64,000 bases of DNA from Candidatus Aphodousia gallistercoris (GCA_018714185.1 DVNT01000047.1:1-64000); one strand, 5' to 3'. Counted from the first letter of the stretch, positions 27,995 to 39,252 are shown. The notes: a model not told the origin generated them from the letters alone. Program-made: numbers and translations.

Positions 27995-29191
27995 TTAATG
28001 ACTTAAAGCCTCGGCTCTTCTTAAACCGATTACGGTCATCATGGTGGCACCGGTAGCAAGGGCCTTGTCGTTGAAGTCAAACGAGGGATTATGCAACCCG
28101 GCTTGATGCTCTGCATCACCCAGACCCAATCGGAAAAGGCATCCGGGGCGCTTTTGCATCATAAAGGCGAAGTCTTCGGCAATCATTTGAGCCGGCTCGT
28201 CCAGCACCGCATCGGCTCCCACCACTTCGAGGGCGATATCCTTGACTGCCTGGGCTTGGTCCGGATGGTTAAAGAGTGCCGGATAAAGGCGCGTATAGTG
28301 GCACTGAGCCTTGGCGCCGTACGCTTGGGCCGTACCGGCGGCAATTTCTCCCAAACGACGCTCTACCAAATCCTGCACCTGAGGCTCAAAGGTCCGACAC
28401 GTCCCCACAAGCGTCGCCTTTTGCGGCAACACACTCGAACCGTTAAGATCGCCGGCTACGCACGCTCCGAAGGTCACAACGGCCCCTTTGAGAGGATCCA
28501 CGTTGCGGCTTACAATCGATTGGCTCGATACGACAATCTGCGAGGCAACTAAAACGCTGTCAATAGCCAAATCCGGATGAGCTCCGTGTCCGCCCTTGCC
28601 TTCGACCTCGATCTTAAATATGTCAGCTGCCGCCATAATGTAGCCGGGATTAATGCCGACAGTGCCGGCCGGCGTCGCCGGTTCTCCGTGAAAGGCATAG
28701 ACCTCATCGATCGGGAAACGATCAAAAAGACCGTCTTCAATCATGTGCCGGGCCCCGGCGTAGCCTTCTTCTCCGGGCTGGAAAATCAGCGCAATCGTCC
28801 CGGTAAAATCACGGTGCTGCGTCAAATACATGGCCGTTGCCAAAGCCACGGTCATATGGCCGTCATGGCCGCAAGCGTGCGAACGCTTTTCACGAAGCGA
28901 AACGTAATCGTGCCGACCTTCGTCTTTGAGCGGCAAAGCATCCATGTCGGTTCGCAACCCCACCCAGTGCTTTGATTGGCCGCCCCGGCCATGAATGACA
29001 GCCACCAGTCCGCCTCCGATCCCTTCATGGAGCTCATCAACTGCGCAACGTTGCAAAATGTCTTTGACAAATTGCGTCGTCTCCGGCAAATCCAGACCAA
29101 TTTCCGGATACTCGTGCAAATGGTGACGCCACTGAGCAATCGTTGATTCTTGCTCAATGAAAAATTGCTTTATATCTTGAGGGGCTTGCAT
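27995..29191 (-). CDS. M20-family amidohydrolase (hippurate hydrolase/aminoacylase-like)
   Basis: GLRTDMDALPL, ACGHDGHMT, FQPGEEGYAGA. Confidence 0.92.
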   Translation of the reverse strand: MQAPQDIKQFFIEQESTIAQWRHHLHEYPEIGLDLPETTQFVKDILQRCAVDELHEGIGGGLVAVIHGRGGQSKHWVGLRTDMDALPLKDEGRHDYVSLREKRSHACGHDGHMTVALATAMYLTQHRDFTGTIALIFQPGEEGYAGARHMIEDGLFDRFPIDEVYAFHGEPATPAGTVGINPGYIMAAADIFKIEVEGKGGHGAHPDLAIDSVLVASQIVVSSQSIVSRNVDPLKGAVVTFGACVAGDLNGSSVLPQKATLVGTCRTFEPQVQDLVERRLGEIAAGTAQAYGAKAQCHYTRLYPALFNHPDQAQAVKDIALEVVGADAVLDEPAQMIAEDFAFMMQKRPGCLFRLGLGDAEHQAGLHNPSFDFNDKALATGATMMTVIGLRRAEALSH

Positions 29192-29294
29192 GCAAATAGG
29201 TCCTTTCAACAAATGTTTCGATTGTTCTATTTTTTCACAATCGCGACATGCTGTAGCCGATAAAGCTTGAGATTGGTAAGCACTTCAGCCTAGC

Positions 29295-30059
29295 CTAGGC
29301 CGGCAAAGCAAAGAAAAATTGATTTTCCTTCTCTTTTGCCGCCACCGCCGAGAGCTTTTCTCGTATGGCAGTTTCCGCCGCCGCAGGCAAAGCCTTCGCT
29401 TTCTGCGGGCATAGATGCACGCAACGCATGCAAAGTAGGCACAGCGAAGGATCGGTTTGGGAGGGATCGGCCGGATTGATCGCCCGAACCGGACAGCGCC
29501 TGACACATTCTCCGCAATGCACGCAGGTTCCCACCGTCACCGGCGTCATCGGCATCTTTTGCCATTGTCTGTACGGACGATTGCCGGGCACAACCACTTC
29601 ACGGACTTGCTGCGCCGATAAGCTTTCCCGTGCAAACCGGGCAAATACGGAAAGATTTTGCATGTCTGTTGCGCTCGGCTTGCCGGCGGCAATTGAGGGC
29701 AACATGGAGTGCGAGCAAACAACAGCCGCACTGGCAACAGCAACGGCCCCTTGTTCGCGAAGACTGTCATTGAGCTCGAGCAAGGCATCCTCATAGGCAC
29801 GGTTGCCGTACGTCACGATGCTAACGGCTCTTGCGCCGCTAAATTGCAATTGCTTTAGCCGATCTCGCACGAGACTCGGAATGCGACCGCCATAGACCGG
29901 ACATGCGACAACAAGGCTGGCACCTTCCACGGCTCGCCCTTTAAACGACGGATCCCCTAAATCAATGCAGTCATAGTGCCCGTCTAATTGTGCCGCTACC
30001 GCCTCCGCCACCCGCTTCGTGCGTCCGGTGGCACTAAAGTAAACCAAAGTTAAACTCAT
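29295..30059 (-). CDS. EFR1-type flavodoxin/4Fe-4S ferredoxin fusion protein
   Basis: N-terminal flavodoxin-like LVYFSATGRTKRVAEAVA; two C-terminal clusters CVHCGECVRRCP and CLLCMRCVHLCP. Confidence 0.85.
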   Translation of the reverse strand: MSLTLVYFSATGRTKRVAEAVAAQLDGHYDCIDLGDPSFKGRAVEGASLVVACPVYGGRIPSLVRDRLKQLQFSGARAVSIVTYGNRAYEDALLELNDSLREQGAVAVASAAVVCSHSMLPSIAAGKPSATDMQNLSVFARFARESLSAQQVREVVVPGNRPYRQWQKMPMTPVTVGTCVHCGECVRRCPVRAINPADPSQTDPSLCLLCMRCVHLCPQKAKALPAAAETAIREKLSAVAAKEKENQFFFALPA

Positions 30060-30300
30060 TGCACTCTCTCCCTTATTCTTTTCTCAGATGGATTAATTGT
30101 AGGCCTGATCTTTGCGCAGATACCCGCTTCTGCACAAAATCGATTCTTTTGCTTAAAAGCAAATATTGTCAAAAAGCTTAAGTGTTAACCCTTAAAAAGT
30201 GTAGACTGAAATTAAGGATGAAGTTCATCCTTGCATTAAAACAAGACCGGCCGAAACAGTCTTCGCCCGTGCCAGAACAACTTTTCTACGGAGTGTGAAT

Positions 30301-31200
30301 ATGCGTGTCTTAGTTCCCGTTGATGGCGGCTTGGATTGCCGTAAAGCGATTGAATTTCTTTGCGCCCGTCAAAATTGGCTTGAAGAAAGTAAGGCTGAAG
30401 TTGAGCTGCTTTATGTTCAAAAACCCTACATAGAGCATCCAATGGAAATCGGCGACTTTGACCTGCAGGTCTATTACGATGAAAAAACAAAAGAGACGTT
30501 TGACCGCATGGCCGATGTGTTAAAGAAAGTGACCTTCAAATACACCAAGAAAGTTTTGATCGGCCATCCGGCGAAGTTGATCCCGGAATATGCATCGGAA
30601 CATAACGTTGACTTAATTGTCATGGGTGCCCGTGGCCTGACGCCGATTAAGAACTTGTACCTCGGTTCTGTCTCTTTGGGCGTGCTCGCACGTGCCAAAT
30701 GCCCGGTGATGATTTGCCGTTACGCAGGCGAAGAACCTACCCGCATGGACGGTTGGCGTGTTGGCATTTCCGTTGACGGCTCGGCTTTCGGTCCGAGAAG
30801 TGCCGATGTTGTCGCCCACCATCTCGGCTTCTTCGGCAAAGATGCGAGCTTTGAAGTGATCAACGTTGCCGACTCTGACAGAACATTGCCGTTGGAACTC
30901 GTCGACAAAGGCGTTTTGGAAATCGACAAGGAATTGCCCGAACTCGATAAGAAAGAGTTCGAAGAAGCTACGCGCGATACCCTTGCCAAATTTAAGGAGT
31001 ACAACATTGCGGTCAAGCCGGTGTTCTTACAAGGCAAATTACATAAGAGCCTGGTGGAATATGCCGAGAAGAACTTGGATATGCTCGTCATGGGGACGCA
31101 CGGCCGCGGTGCTCTGAGCTCCCTGGTGTTCGGTAGCTCCACCCGCGCGGTGATTGCCGCCACCCGGCTACCGCTGTTGATTATCCCGAAAAAAGACTAG
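30301..31200 (+). CDS. Tandem-domain universal stress protein (UspA family)
   Basis: Two Usp domains; LIVMGARGLTPIKNLYLGSVSLGVLARAKCPV and LVMGTHGRGALSSLVFGSSTRAVIAATRLPLLII. Confidence 0.92.
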   Translation: MRVLVPVDGGLDCRKAIEFLCARQNWLEESKAEVELLYVQKPYIEHPMEIGDFDLQVYYDEKTKETFDRMADVLKKVTFKYTKKVLIGHPAKLIPEYASEHNVDLIVMGARGLTPIKNLYLGSVSLGVLARAKCPVMICRYAGEEPTRMDGWRVGISVDGSAFGPRSADVVAHHLGFFGKDASFEVINVADSDRTLPLELVDKGVLEIDKELPELDKKEFEEATRDTLAKFKEYNIAVKPVFLQGKLHKSLVEYAEKNLDMLVMGTHGRGALSSLVFGSSTRAVIAATRLPLLIIPKKD

Positions 31201-31223
31201 ATAGCTTCGTTGCTTAGCCACCG

Positions 31224-31263
31224 AAACTCCTGCCGGATCTTCCTTTTTCGGCAGGAGTTTTGT
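31224..31263 (+). terminator. Intrinsic terminator after usp
   Basis: AAACTCCTGCCG/CGGCAGGAGTTT stem. Confidence 0.85.
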
Positions 31264-31318
31264 TTACCGTGCGCGGCTGGTATATTCTTGCTACCGAATA
31301 CACCCAACGGAGAACACC

Positions 31319-32566
31319 GTGAGCGAGCCCCTTTTCATCGGCATGGCCGGAGCCGGAACCGTCGGTTCTGGCGTATATACCCTCCTTAATGATAATCGGG
31401 CATTGATTGCCCAAAAAATCGGGCGTCCCATTGTCCTGAAGAGCATCTACTGCCGCCACCCGGAGAAAGTCCGAAGTCAACTCGGAAACGATTGCCCGCT
31501 CACCACAGACATTTTTTCTCTGGTGCAAGATCCGGACATTCAAATTGTTGTCGAGGTTATGGGCGGAATCGAACCGGCACGTTCCTTTATTTTGAACGCG
31601 CTCGAGCACGGCAAACACGTTGTGACGGCTAACAAAGCTCTTTTAGCTACTCACGGCAATGAAATTTTCGACAAATCCCGTCGCTGCCGCAGGCAAGTTT
31701 TTTTTGAAGCCGCTGTAGCCGGAGGCATCCCCATTATCAAAGCCTTGCGAGAAGGCCTTGTGGCCAATCGCATTGATCGGATCGCCGGAATTGTCAACGG
31801 GACGTGTAACTTCATACTAACAGCCATGCAAAAACAGGCGCTAAGTTTTGAGCAGGCACTGGCACAAGCGCAACAATTCGGCTACGCCGAAGCCGATCCC
31901 AGCTTTGACATCGAGGGCATTGATTCCGGCCATAAGCTTAGTATCCTTTGCTCATTGGCTTTTCAAAAACGCATCCGCTTTGAACCCTCTCACGTCCTCG
32001 GAATTTCGAAGGTGTCCCTAACAGACGTTAAAATTGCCGAAAAACTGGGTTATCGCATTAAATTGTTGGCTGTTTGCAAAACAACCGCCTCGGACAAGAT
32101 CGAATACCGAGTGGAGCCGACACTTTTACCGGCAGCTCATTTTCTAGCCCAAGTGGACTCGGTGATGAATGCCGTGATGGTTCACGGCGATGCCGTCGGA
32201 ACCACGCTTTACTATGGTGCAGGAGCAGGAGGGAAAGCAACCGCCAGCGCTGTCATCGCCGATATTGTTGACGCTTCACGGGCAAGCGGCTCCGTCGGTT
32301 ACTGTTTTGAAGAGGCGCCTGATTTTTTGTTGCCGGACGATAGCGAGAGCCCTTACTACGTCCGTGTGGGCAACACCGGATTGACCGCGAAACAATGGCA
32401 AGAACGGTTTTCGCAACATCAAATTGAAGTCAAACGGCTCGCAGAGGTAGAAAAAAGCCGGATTTGGATAACCGGGCCCTGTCTGCTCGCTAACCTCAAA
32501 GCACTTTGCTCGACCTTAGCCCCTGAGGATCATCCCCTTAGCATACTGCGCATTGAGAATTCCTAA
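31319..32566 (+). CDS. hom: Homoserine dehydrogenase (GTG start)
   Basis: GMAGAGTVGSGVYTLL, NKALLA, GIVNGTCNFILT. Confidence 0.95.
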   Translation: MSEPLFIGMAGAGTVGSGVYTLLNDNRALIAQKIGRPIVLKSIYCRHPEKVRSQLGNDCPLTTDIFSLVQDPDIQIVVEVMGGIEPARSFILNALEHGKHVVTANKALLATHGNEIFDKSRRCRRQVFFEAAVAGGIPIIKALREGLVANRIDRIAGIVNGTCNFILTAMQKQALSFEQALAQAQQFGYAEADPSFDIEGIDSGHKLSILCSLAFQKRIRFEPSHVLGISKVSLTDVKIAEKLGYRIKLLAVCKTTASDKIEYRVEPTLLPAAHFLAQVDSVMNAVMVHGDAVGTTLYYGAGAGGKATASAVIADIVDASRASGSVGYCFEEAPDFLLPDDSESPYYVRVGNTGLTAKQWQERFSQHQIEVKRLAEVEKSRIWITGPCLLANLKALCSTLAPEDHPLSILRIENS

Positions 32567-32687
32567 GGCAACTTGTTTGAGCCTTTCATCGGAATGCGCC
32601 GAGAAAACTTTCGATTTCACGATACTCGCCCTGGTCAATCAATGAGGAGCAACAACGGGAGAAAGCACAAAGTAAGAACCTGAGGAT

Positions 32688-32729
32688 AAAAAAGTCCGCA
32701 CGATACTTAACACGCGCGGACTTTTTATA
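32688..32729. terminator. Bidirectional intrinsic terminator between hom and tRNA-Thr
   Basis: AAAAAGTCCGC..GCGGACTTTTT stem. Confidence 0.85.
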
Positions 32730-32805
32730 TGGTGCCCAATGACTGACTCGAACAGACGACCTACCGCTTACAAGGCGGTTGCTCTACCAACTGAGCTAAT
32801 TGGGC
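32730..32805 (-). tRNA. tRNA-Thr(UGU) with encoded CCA
   Basis: Minus strand GCCCAATTAGCTCAGTTGGTAGAGCAACCGCCTTGTAAGCGGTAGGTCGTCTGTTCGAGTCAGTCATTGGGCACCA; cloverleaf with CTTGTAA anticodon loop. Confidence 0.95.
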
Positions 32806-32819
32806 AGAAAAGAATTGCG

Positions 32820-33203
32820 TTATTTTACACGAGAAAAAACCGGAATGTTGGTCTTTTTCTCGCTCTCTTTCGGTTCATCAGGCTCATCGCTGGCCGGACT
32901 GAACATCATCCCTTTATTAGGCTCTTCCTGAGGGAACATCCCAGCAATGTTCTTGTACGGGACATAGCAATGCATCGCCTTCTCACCGAAACGAGCCTGG
33001 AAATGAACGGCCTTTTCTTCAAATTGCAATTCATAAGCTGCTTCAGTAGAAATATCGAAAATGATCTGCCCATCCTCGACAAACTCCTTAGGCACCACGC
33101 AATTATCATCCACTTTCACAAGGATATAAGGCGTCAAACCAACATCCGTGCACCAATTCCAAATGGCTTGCACAAGATACGACTTAATGGATGGTCTTGA
33201 CAT
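32820..33203 (-). CDS. sspB: ClpXP protease specificity-enhancing factor SspB
   Basis: SRPSIKSYLVQAIWNWCTDVGLTPYILVKVD; downstream of sspA. Confidence 0.93.
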   Translation of the reverse strand: MSRPSIKSYLVQAIWNWCTDVGLTPYILVKVDDNCVVPKEFVEDGQIIFDISTEAAYELQFEEKAVHFQARFGEKAMHCYVPYKNIAGMFPQEEPNKGMMFSPASDEPDEPKESEKKTNIPVFSRVK

Positions 33204-33222
33204 GACAGCTCCAACACCCCTA

Positions 33223-33825
33223 TTAACGACGCATAACTTTTTCAGACGGCGTCATTGAATCAATAAATGACTGACGCGAGAACAACCGTTCAGCGTATTT
33301 GTGTAACGGCGCAGCCGAGGCCGGCAATTCAATCCCGTAAACGCCCAAACGCCACAACAAAGGCGCCAAAACGATATCAAGCATCGTGAAGTCATCGCCG
33401 AAAATATATTTATTCTTCAAAAAGAGCGGTGCCATGCCGGTTAACTGGCTACGAATAGCATCACGAGCCTTGGCTTTGGCCGAATCCGTGCTAGCGCGTG
33501 ACTCCAGCGTTCTGACATGCGTAAACAACTCTCTTTCAAAATTGAACATTAACAAACGCACACGGGCGCGAACGACCGGCTCTGAAGGCATCAATTGCGG
33601 ATGCGGGAAACGTTCGTCCAAATATTCACAAATAATGTTAGCCTCATAAAGGGCGAAATCTCGTTCGGCAAGCACCGGAACTTCACCGTACGGATTCATC
33701 GTCACAATATCCGGCGGTATGTTATTGACGTCCACATCAACGACATCAAAATCCATGCCCTTTTCATACAAAAGGAAACGGCAACGATGAGAGAAGGGAC
33801 AAGTCGAACCGGAATATAAAATCAT
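33223..33825 (-). CDS. sspA: Stringent starvation protein A / GST-fold
   Basis: MILYSGSTCPFSHRCRFLLYEKGMDFDVVDVD. Confidence 0.93.
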   Translation of the reverse strand: MILYSGSTCPFSHRCRFLLYEKGMDFDVVDVDVNNIPPDIVTMNPYGEVPVLAERDFALYEANIICEYLDERFPHPQLMPSEPVVRARVRLLMFNFERELFTHVRTLESRASTDSAKAKARDAIRSQLTGMAPLFLKNKYIFGDDFTMLDIVLAPLLWRLGVYGIELPASAAPLHKYAERLFSRQSFIDSMTPSEKVMRR

Positions 33826-34169
33826 GAATGACTCCAAAAAACTGATCAGCGCCTATTTAGACGCAGGCCGAAGAAACACAAACCCGGCCTGTAGCCCGAC
33901 GCCTTACCCTATTTTAAGACCTTTACCGTCAAAAGGCTACAAATATTCATTTTTTCACTGAATATACAATGAGTTATAAGCTTTTCAAGGGTTCTTTTTC
34001 CCTCTGGATCCGAAAAGCCCTGCATGGGATAAAATTCGATCAATATAGTTAACGTTCAAAATCCCGACAAGTATTTCTGCATCAGGCTTTCCCTTATTGA
34101 AAAAACCTTTACGCTCCAATTATGATGAGCGCCCACCTCTTCGTTGTGATTTTGCAGGAGTCACCCACT

Positions 34170-35072
34170 ATGCAATGGAATATCAAAACACAAGCGGCGG
34201 CTACTGTGATTGGACTTATTGCTCCCCTGATGTGGGGCGCCAGCGTCTCCCTGGTTCGCACCGTAGCCGAAAATTTCGGCATTGCTCAAGGGCAATGTTT
34301 GCTCTATGTCGTTGCTGCCGTTGCTTTATTTTTTATCGTAGGGATCCCGAAATTTGAAAAAATCCCTTGGCAATATAAAACCATCGGACTTATCACGGCG
34401 AACCTTTCGAGCATCACGTTTTGCTTGGCACTTTATTTTTCCGATGGCGGCACCCAAACCATGGAAGTCGGCATGGTCAACTACTTATGGCCGACATTAA
34501 CCATTGTATTTGCCATTTTATTTAATGGTCAAAAGGCTCGTTGGTGGATTGCACCGGGAGCCTTGTTAAGCTTTTGCGGCATCTATTGGATTTTGGGCGG
34601 CGGTCATATTGCCGTCGGCTCGTTTATTGAACATGTCCGCGCGAATCCCATCAGCTACTTCTTGGGTTTAATGGCCGCTCTAACTTGGTCTTCTTTTTCC
34701 TCCATGACGCGAGCTTGGTCAAAAGGAGAAAATATGAGCACCGTCATTTTTTTCTTAGACATGCTGATTTTCGGTGCTTTTTGGGCTTTAGGTATCGGAG
34801 GAAGTCCCGAAATCACCTCGCTCGGCGTATTGAGCGTGATCTTCGGGGGCATCGCCATGGCGGTAGCCTATGCGTCCTGGACTCATGGGATGAGCTACGG
34901 CAACATAACCATTTTGGCGATTGCGTCGTACTTTACGCCTGTTCTTTCGTGCCTCTTCGCCTCATTTTGGCTTGGGGCCGAACTTAACGCGGCCTTCTGG
35001 CAAGGTGTCGGGATGGTCGTTTTAGGCTCACTTCTTTGTTGGCATGCCACCCGCCCGTCAGGGCGGAATTAA
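34170..35072 (+). CDS. yddG: DMT-superfamily exporter, YddG-like (aromatic amino acid)
   Basis: Ten-TM EamA-like sequence; GLIAPLMWGASVSLVRTVAENFG..VGMVNYLWPTLTIVFA. Confidence 0.75.
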   Translation: MQWNIKTQAAATVIGLIAPLMWGASVSLVRTVAENFGIAQGQCLLYVVAAVALFFIVGIPKFEKIPWQYKTIGLITANLSSITFCLALYFSDGGTQTMEVGMVNYLWPTLTIVFAILFNGQKARWWIAPGALLSFCGIYWILGGGHIAVGSFIEHVRANPISYFLGLMAALTWSSFSSMTRAWSKGENMSTVIFFLDMLIFGAFWALGIGGSPEITSLGVLSVIFGGIAMAVAYASWTHGMSYGNITILAIASYFTPVLSCLFASFWLGAELNAAFWQGVGMVVLGSLLCWHATRPSGRN

Positions 35073-35812
35073 ATCGGGTTGTCATCATCAACAAAAATGC
35101 ATTCCAACCCGAATTCTTTTTCTATTCTGGCTCCCAAAGCTTGGATGCCGAAACGTTCCGTTGCATGATGCCCGCAAACCAAAAAGGGCACTCCGGACTC
35201 TCGGGCCAGATGCGTCGAACGTTCAGCTGCTTCTCCGCTTAAATAAGCTCCGGCCCCGATGGCAATCGCTTCTTCCAAAAAGTCAGCCGCTGCGCCCGAG
35301 CACCAAGCCATGTTGTGGATTTGTTTATCCTCGTTACCTAGCACCAGAACGGGCCGATGCAATAGCTTTGACAAACGCTGCGACAAATCCCGAACGGAAG
35401 TCGGCTCAATTTCCCCCGACCACACAAAATCGCCCTCACCGCTTTGTCGAACGTGAGTCGCGTGAAGGAGCTTACCCAAACACGCGTTATTGCCCATCTC
35501 CGGGTGAGCATCCAGCGGAAGATGATAAGCAATCAAGTTAATGTCGGCGGCCAAAATCGATTTGATACGATTTTTCTTCACGCCGATCAGGCGCGAATCT
35601 TCCCCACGCCAGAACCAGCCGTGATGCACCAACAAGGCATCGGCTTGCAGCTCAACGGCCTTATCAATCACCGTCTGGGTGGCCGAAACGGCGGTAACGA
35701 TACGGCTGATCTCCGCCCGTCCTTGCACTTGCAAACCGTTCGGTGCGTAGTCTTTAAACTTCTCCGGCTCAAGCCAGACGTTTAATCGGGCTAATAATTC
35801 ATCGCGTTGCAT
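35069..35812 (-). CDS. Nif3-like dinuclear metal center hexameric protein
   Basis: YAPNGLQVQGRAEISRIVTAVSATQTVIDKAVELQADALLVHHGWFW. Confidence 0.93.
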   Translation of the reverse strand: MQRDELLARLNVWLEPEKFKDYAPNGLQVQGRAEISRIVTAVSATQTVIDKAVELQADALLVHHGWFWRGEDSRLIGVKKNRIKSILAADINLIAYHLPLDAHPEMGNNACLGKLLHATHVRQSGEGDFVWSGEIEPTSVRDLSQRLSKLLHRPVLVLGNEDKQIHNMAWCSGAAADFLEEAIAIGAGAYLSGEAAERSTHLARESGVPFLVCGHHATERFGIQALGARIEKEFGLECIFVDDDNPI

Positions 35813-35821
35813 AAGAGTTTC

Positions 35822-36607
35822 CTATTCGCCTGACGGTTCCGGCAAGTGATCTTTCTTTCCGAAATATTTCACCAACCATAAGCCGACCTGATACAGCACC
35901 ACCAAAGGCACGGCCAACAAGCACTGGCTCAACACGTCCGGCGGTGTAACGATAGCCGCCAACACAAAAGCACCGACGATCACATAAGGACGGATTTTGG
36001 CAAGCTTTTCATAAGAGGCCGCTCCCACGCGGTTGAGCACCATTACCACAATCGGAACCTCAAACGTAAGTCCGAAAGCGGCAAACATCGTAATGACAAA
36101 GCTAAAGTACGCGTCAATATCCGGGGCGAAATTGACGCTCTCCGGACTAAAGCCGGCGATAAAAAGAAACACCATCCGGAAAACAACAAAGTAGCAGTAG
36201 AGCATACCGACGGCAAACATCAGCACGCTGGAGAAAAGGATGGGAAACACCAGCCGTTTTTCACGCTTGTACAAGCCCGGCGCAATGAATGCCCACATTT
36301 GGTAGAGCACGTAAGGTAATGCAATTAAAAAGGCCAAAAAGAGCGTAACCTTCAAGGGCACAAAGAAAGGAGCAACAACCCCGGTTGCCAGCATTTTCGA
36401 TCCCTGAGGCAAAGCCACCATCAAGGGCTGGCTGAGCACATCAAAAATCTGCTTCATGAAAGGCGACAAGCAAGCAAACACAACAACCACGCTAAGCGCG
36501 GCGCGCACCAGTCGCGTACGCAGCTCGAGCAAGTGCGACATCAACGGCTGCTCGCGGTCGACTTCCTCATCTTCGGGATTTTCATAGCTTAGTTTTTCGT
36601 TTGCCAT
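35822..36607 (-). CDS. tatC: Twin-arginine translocase subunit TatC
   Basis: MSHLLELRTRLVRAAL, six TM segments, next to tatB/tatA. Confidence 0.96.
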   Translation of the reverse strand: MANEKLSYENPEDEEVDREQPLMSHLLELRTRLVRAALSVVVVFACLSPFMKQIFDVLSQPLMVALPQGSKMLATGVVAPFFVPLKVTLFLAFLIALPYVLYQMWAFIAPGLYKREKRLVFPILFSSVLMFAVGMLYCYFVVFRMVFLFIAGFSPESVNFAPDIDAYFSFVITMFAAFGLTFEVPIVVMVLNRVGAASYEKLAKIRPYVIVGAFVLAAIVTPPDVLSQCLLAVPLVVLYQVGLWLVKYFGKKDHLPEPSGE

Positions 36608-36622
36608 GTTTGAATCGAAATC

Positions 36623-37264
36623 TTAGCGGTAAATTCTTGGACGGTTTACTCGGGAACGCGGGGCGTAACGGCGGTTATACCCTCCCAAACTCTTTCTTGG
36701 CAAGGCGAGCTCCCGGCGAATCTCTTCGAGCTCTTCGATGACGTCATCGAGCGAAGCCGTCGGCTTATAGCGTTTGGGAACATACATAGAGTGGTAGGAC
36801 GAGGCTGGTTCATCATCTCCCAAATCCCAACCGAAAGGATTGTTTTTTCGAAAATCGCTAACTGCGGCCCCGCTTTGAGAAGCCTTTTCCGGTTCAGGGA
36901 AAGTCGCTTCGCTCTGATTAAATTGGGTATAAGGGCTATTCTCGCTTTCAAGCTGGTCAACTTCTTTGCGAACATCGTTCAGAGAAGCGTTCACGCTATT
37001 GACTTCTTGAGTGAGCGTTTTTTGCACATCACTGACCGAACTTTTCAGAGCATTTGCCGAGGTCGCGATCTCCTCACGCAAGCGTTGAATCTCAGATAGC
37101 TGCGTTTCCCGGTTAAATTCGGACTTCACTTGAGTCACATAGCCCTGAGCCTTTGCAATAAAGCGCCCAACGGCACGGGCGACCTCCGGCAAACGCTCGG
37201 GCCCCAACACCACCAGCGCCACCACAAAGATAACCAAAATCTCTGTAAAGCCTAAATCAAACAT
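36623..37264 (-). CDS. tatB: Twin-arginine translocase subunit TatB
   Basis: MFDLGFTEILVIFVVALVVLGPERLPEVARAVGRFI. Confidence 0.95.
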   Translation of the reverse strand: MFDLGFTEILVIFVVALVVLGPERLPEVARAVGRFIAKAQGYVTQVKSEFNRETQLSEIQRLREEIATSANALKSSVSDVQKTLTQEVNSVNASLNDVRKEVDQLESENSPYTQFNQSEATFPEPEKASQSGAAVSDFRKNNPFGWDLGDDEPASSYHSMYVPKRYKPTASLDDVIEELEEIRRELALPRKSLGGYNRRYAPRSRVNRPRIYR

Positions 37265-37326
37265 AGACAGACACGCAACAAGCGAAACCCGAGGTCTCGC
37301 TTGTTTTTATTCGGAAAACGTCAGAC

Positions 37327-37578
37327 TTATTTCGTCGAAGTCTTTTCTTTAGCGGTTACATCAACCGCCTCAGTGTTAGCCGCCGACTGATTCGTCACTT
37401 TTTTTGTTTCGCCGGTTGCATCGGCTTGAGTTTCATCCTGCCCTTCCTTGAGCCCTTCTTTGAATCCTTTGATTCCGCTGCCCAAGTCGCGGCCGAAATT
37501 GCGCAACTTGCTGGTACCGAAAACCAACAAGATGATGATCAAGACGATCAACCAGTGCCAAATGGAAAAACTACCCAT
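37327..37578 (-). CDS. tatA: Twin-arginine translocase subunit TatA
   Basis: [40 protein letters not shown]. Confidence 0.96.
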   Translation of the reverse strand: MGSFSIWHWLIVLIIILLVFGTSKLRNFGRDLGSGIKGFKEGLKEGQDETQADATGETKKVTNQSAANTEAVDVTAKEKTSTK

Positions 37579-37583
37579 GCTGT

Positions 37584-37925
37584 TTAACTCCTACGAGGCC
37601 ACGGTTGGGGTCCGCCCAACACATGAATATGCAAATGTCCGACTTCCTGGCCCCCGTCACGGCCCGTGTTGATGATAACGCGGAAACCGTTTTGGCAACC
37701 TTGTTCTTTGGCCAGCTGCGGAACCAAAGCGAGCATTTTACCCAAAAGATGCGTATCTTCCGGTTGAATATGAGCCAAAGACTCCAAATGCTTTTTAGGA
37801 ATCAGCAAAAAATGAACCGGTGCGGCTGGATTAATGTCGTGAAAAGCCAGCACATCCTCATCTTCATAGACCTTTTTGCAGGGGATTTCCCCATTGATGA
37901 TCTTGCAAAAAATGCAATCCGACAT
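37584..37925 (-). CDS. hinT: HIT-family (HinT-like) hydrolase
   Basis: [41 protein letters not shown]. Confidence 0.9.
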   Translation of the reverse strand: MSDCIFCKIINGEIPCKKVYEDEDVLAFHDINPAAPVHFLLIPKKHLESLAHIQPEDTHLLGKMLALVPQLAKEQGCQNGFRVIINTGRDGGQEVGHLHIHVLGGPQPWPRRS

Positions 37926-37938
37926 AAGCGTCCTTCCT

Positions 37939-39252
<1,314 letters not shown>

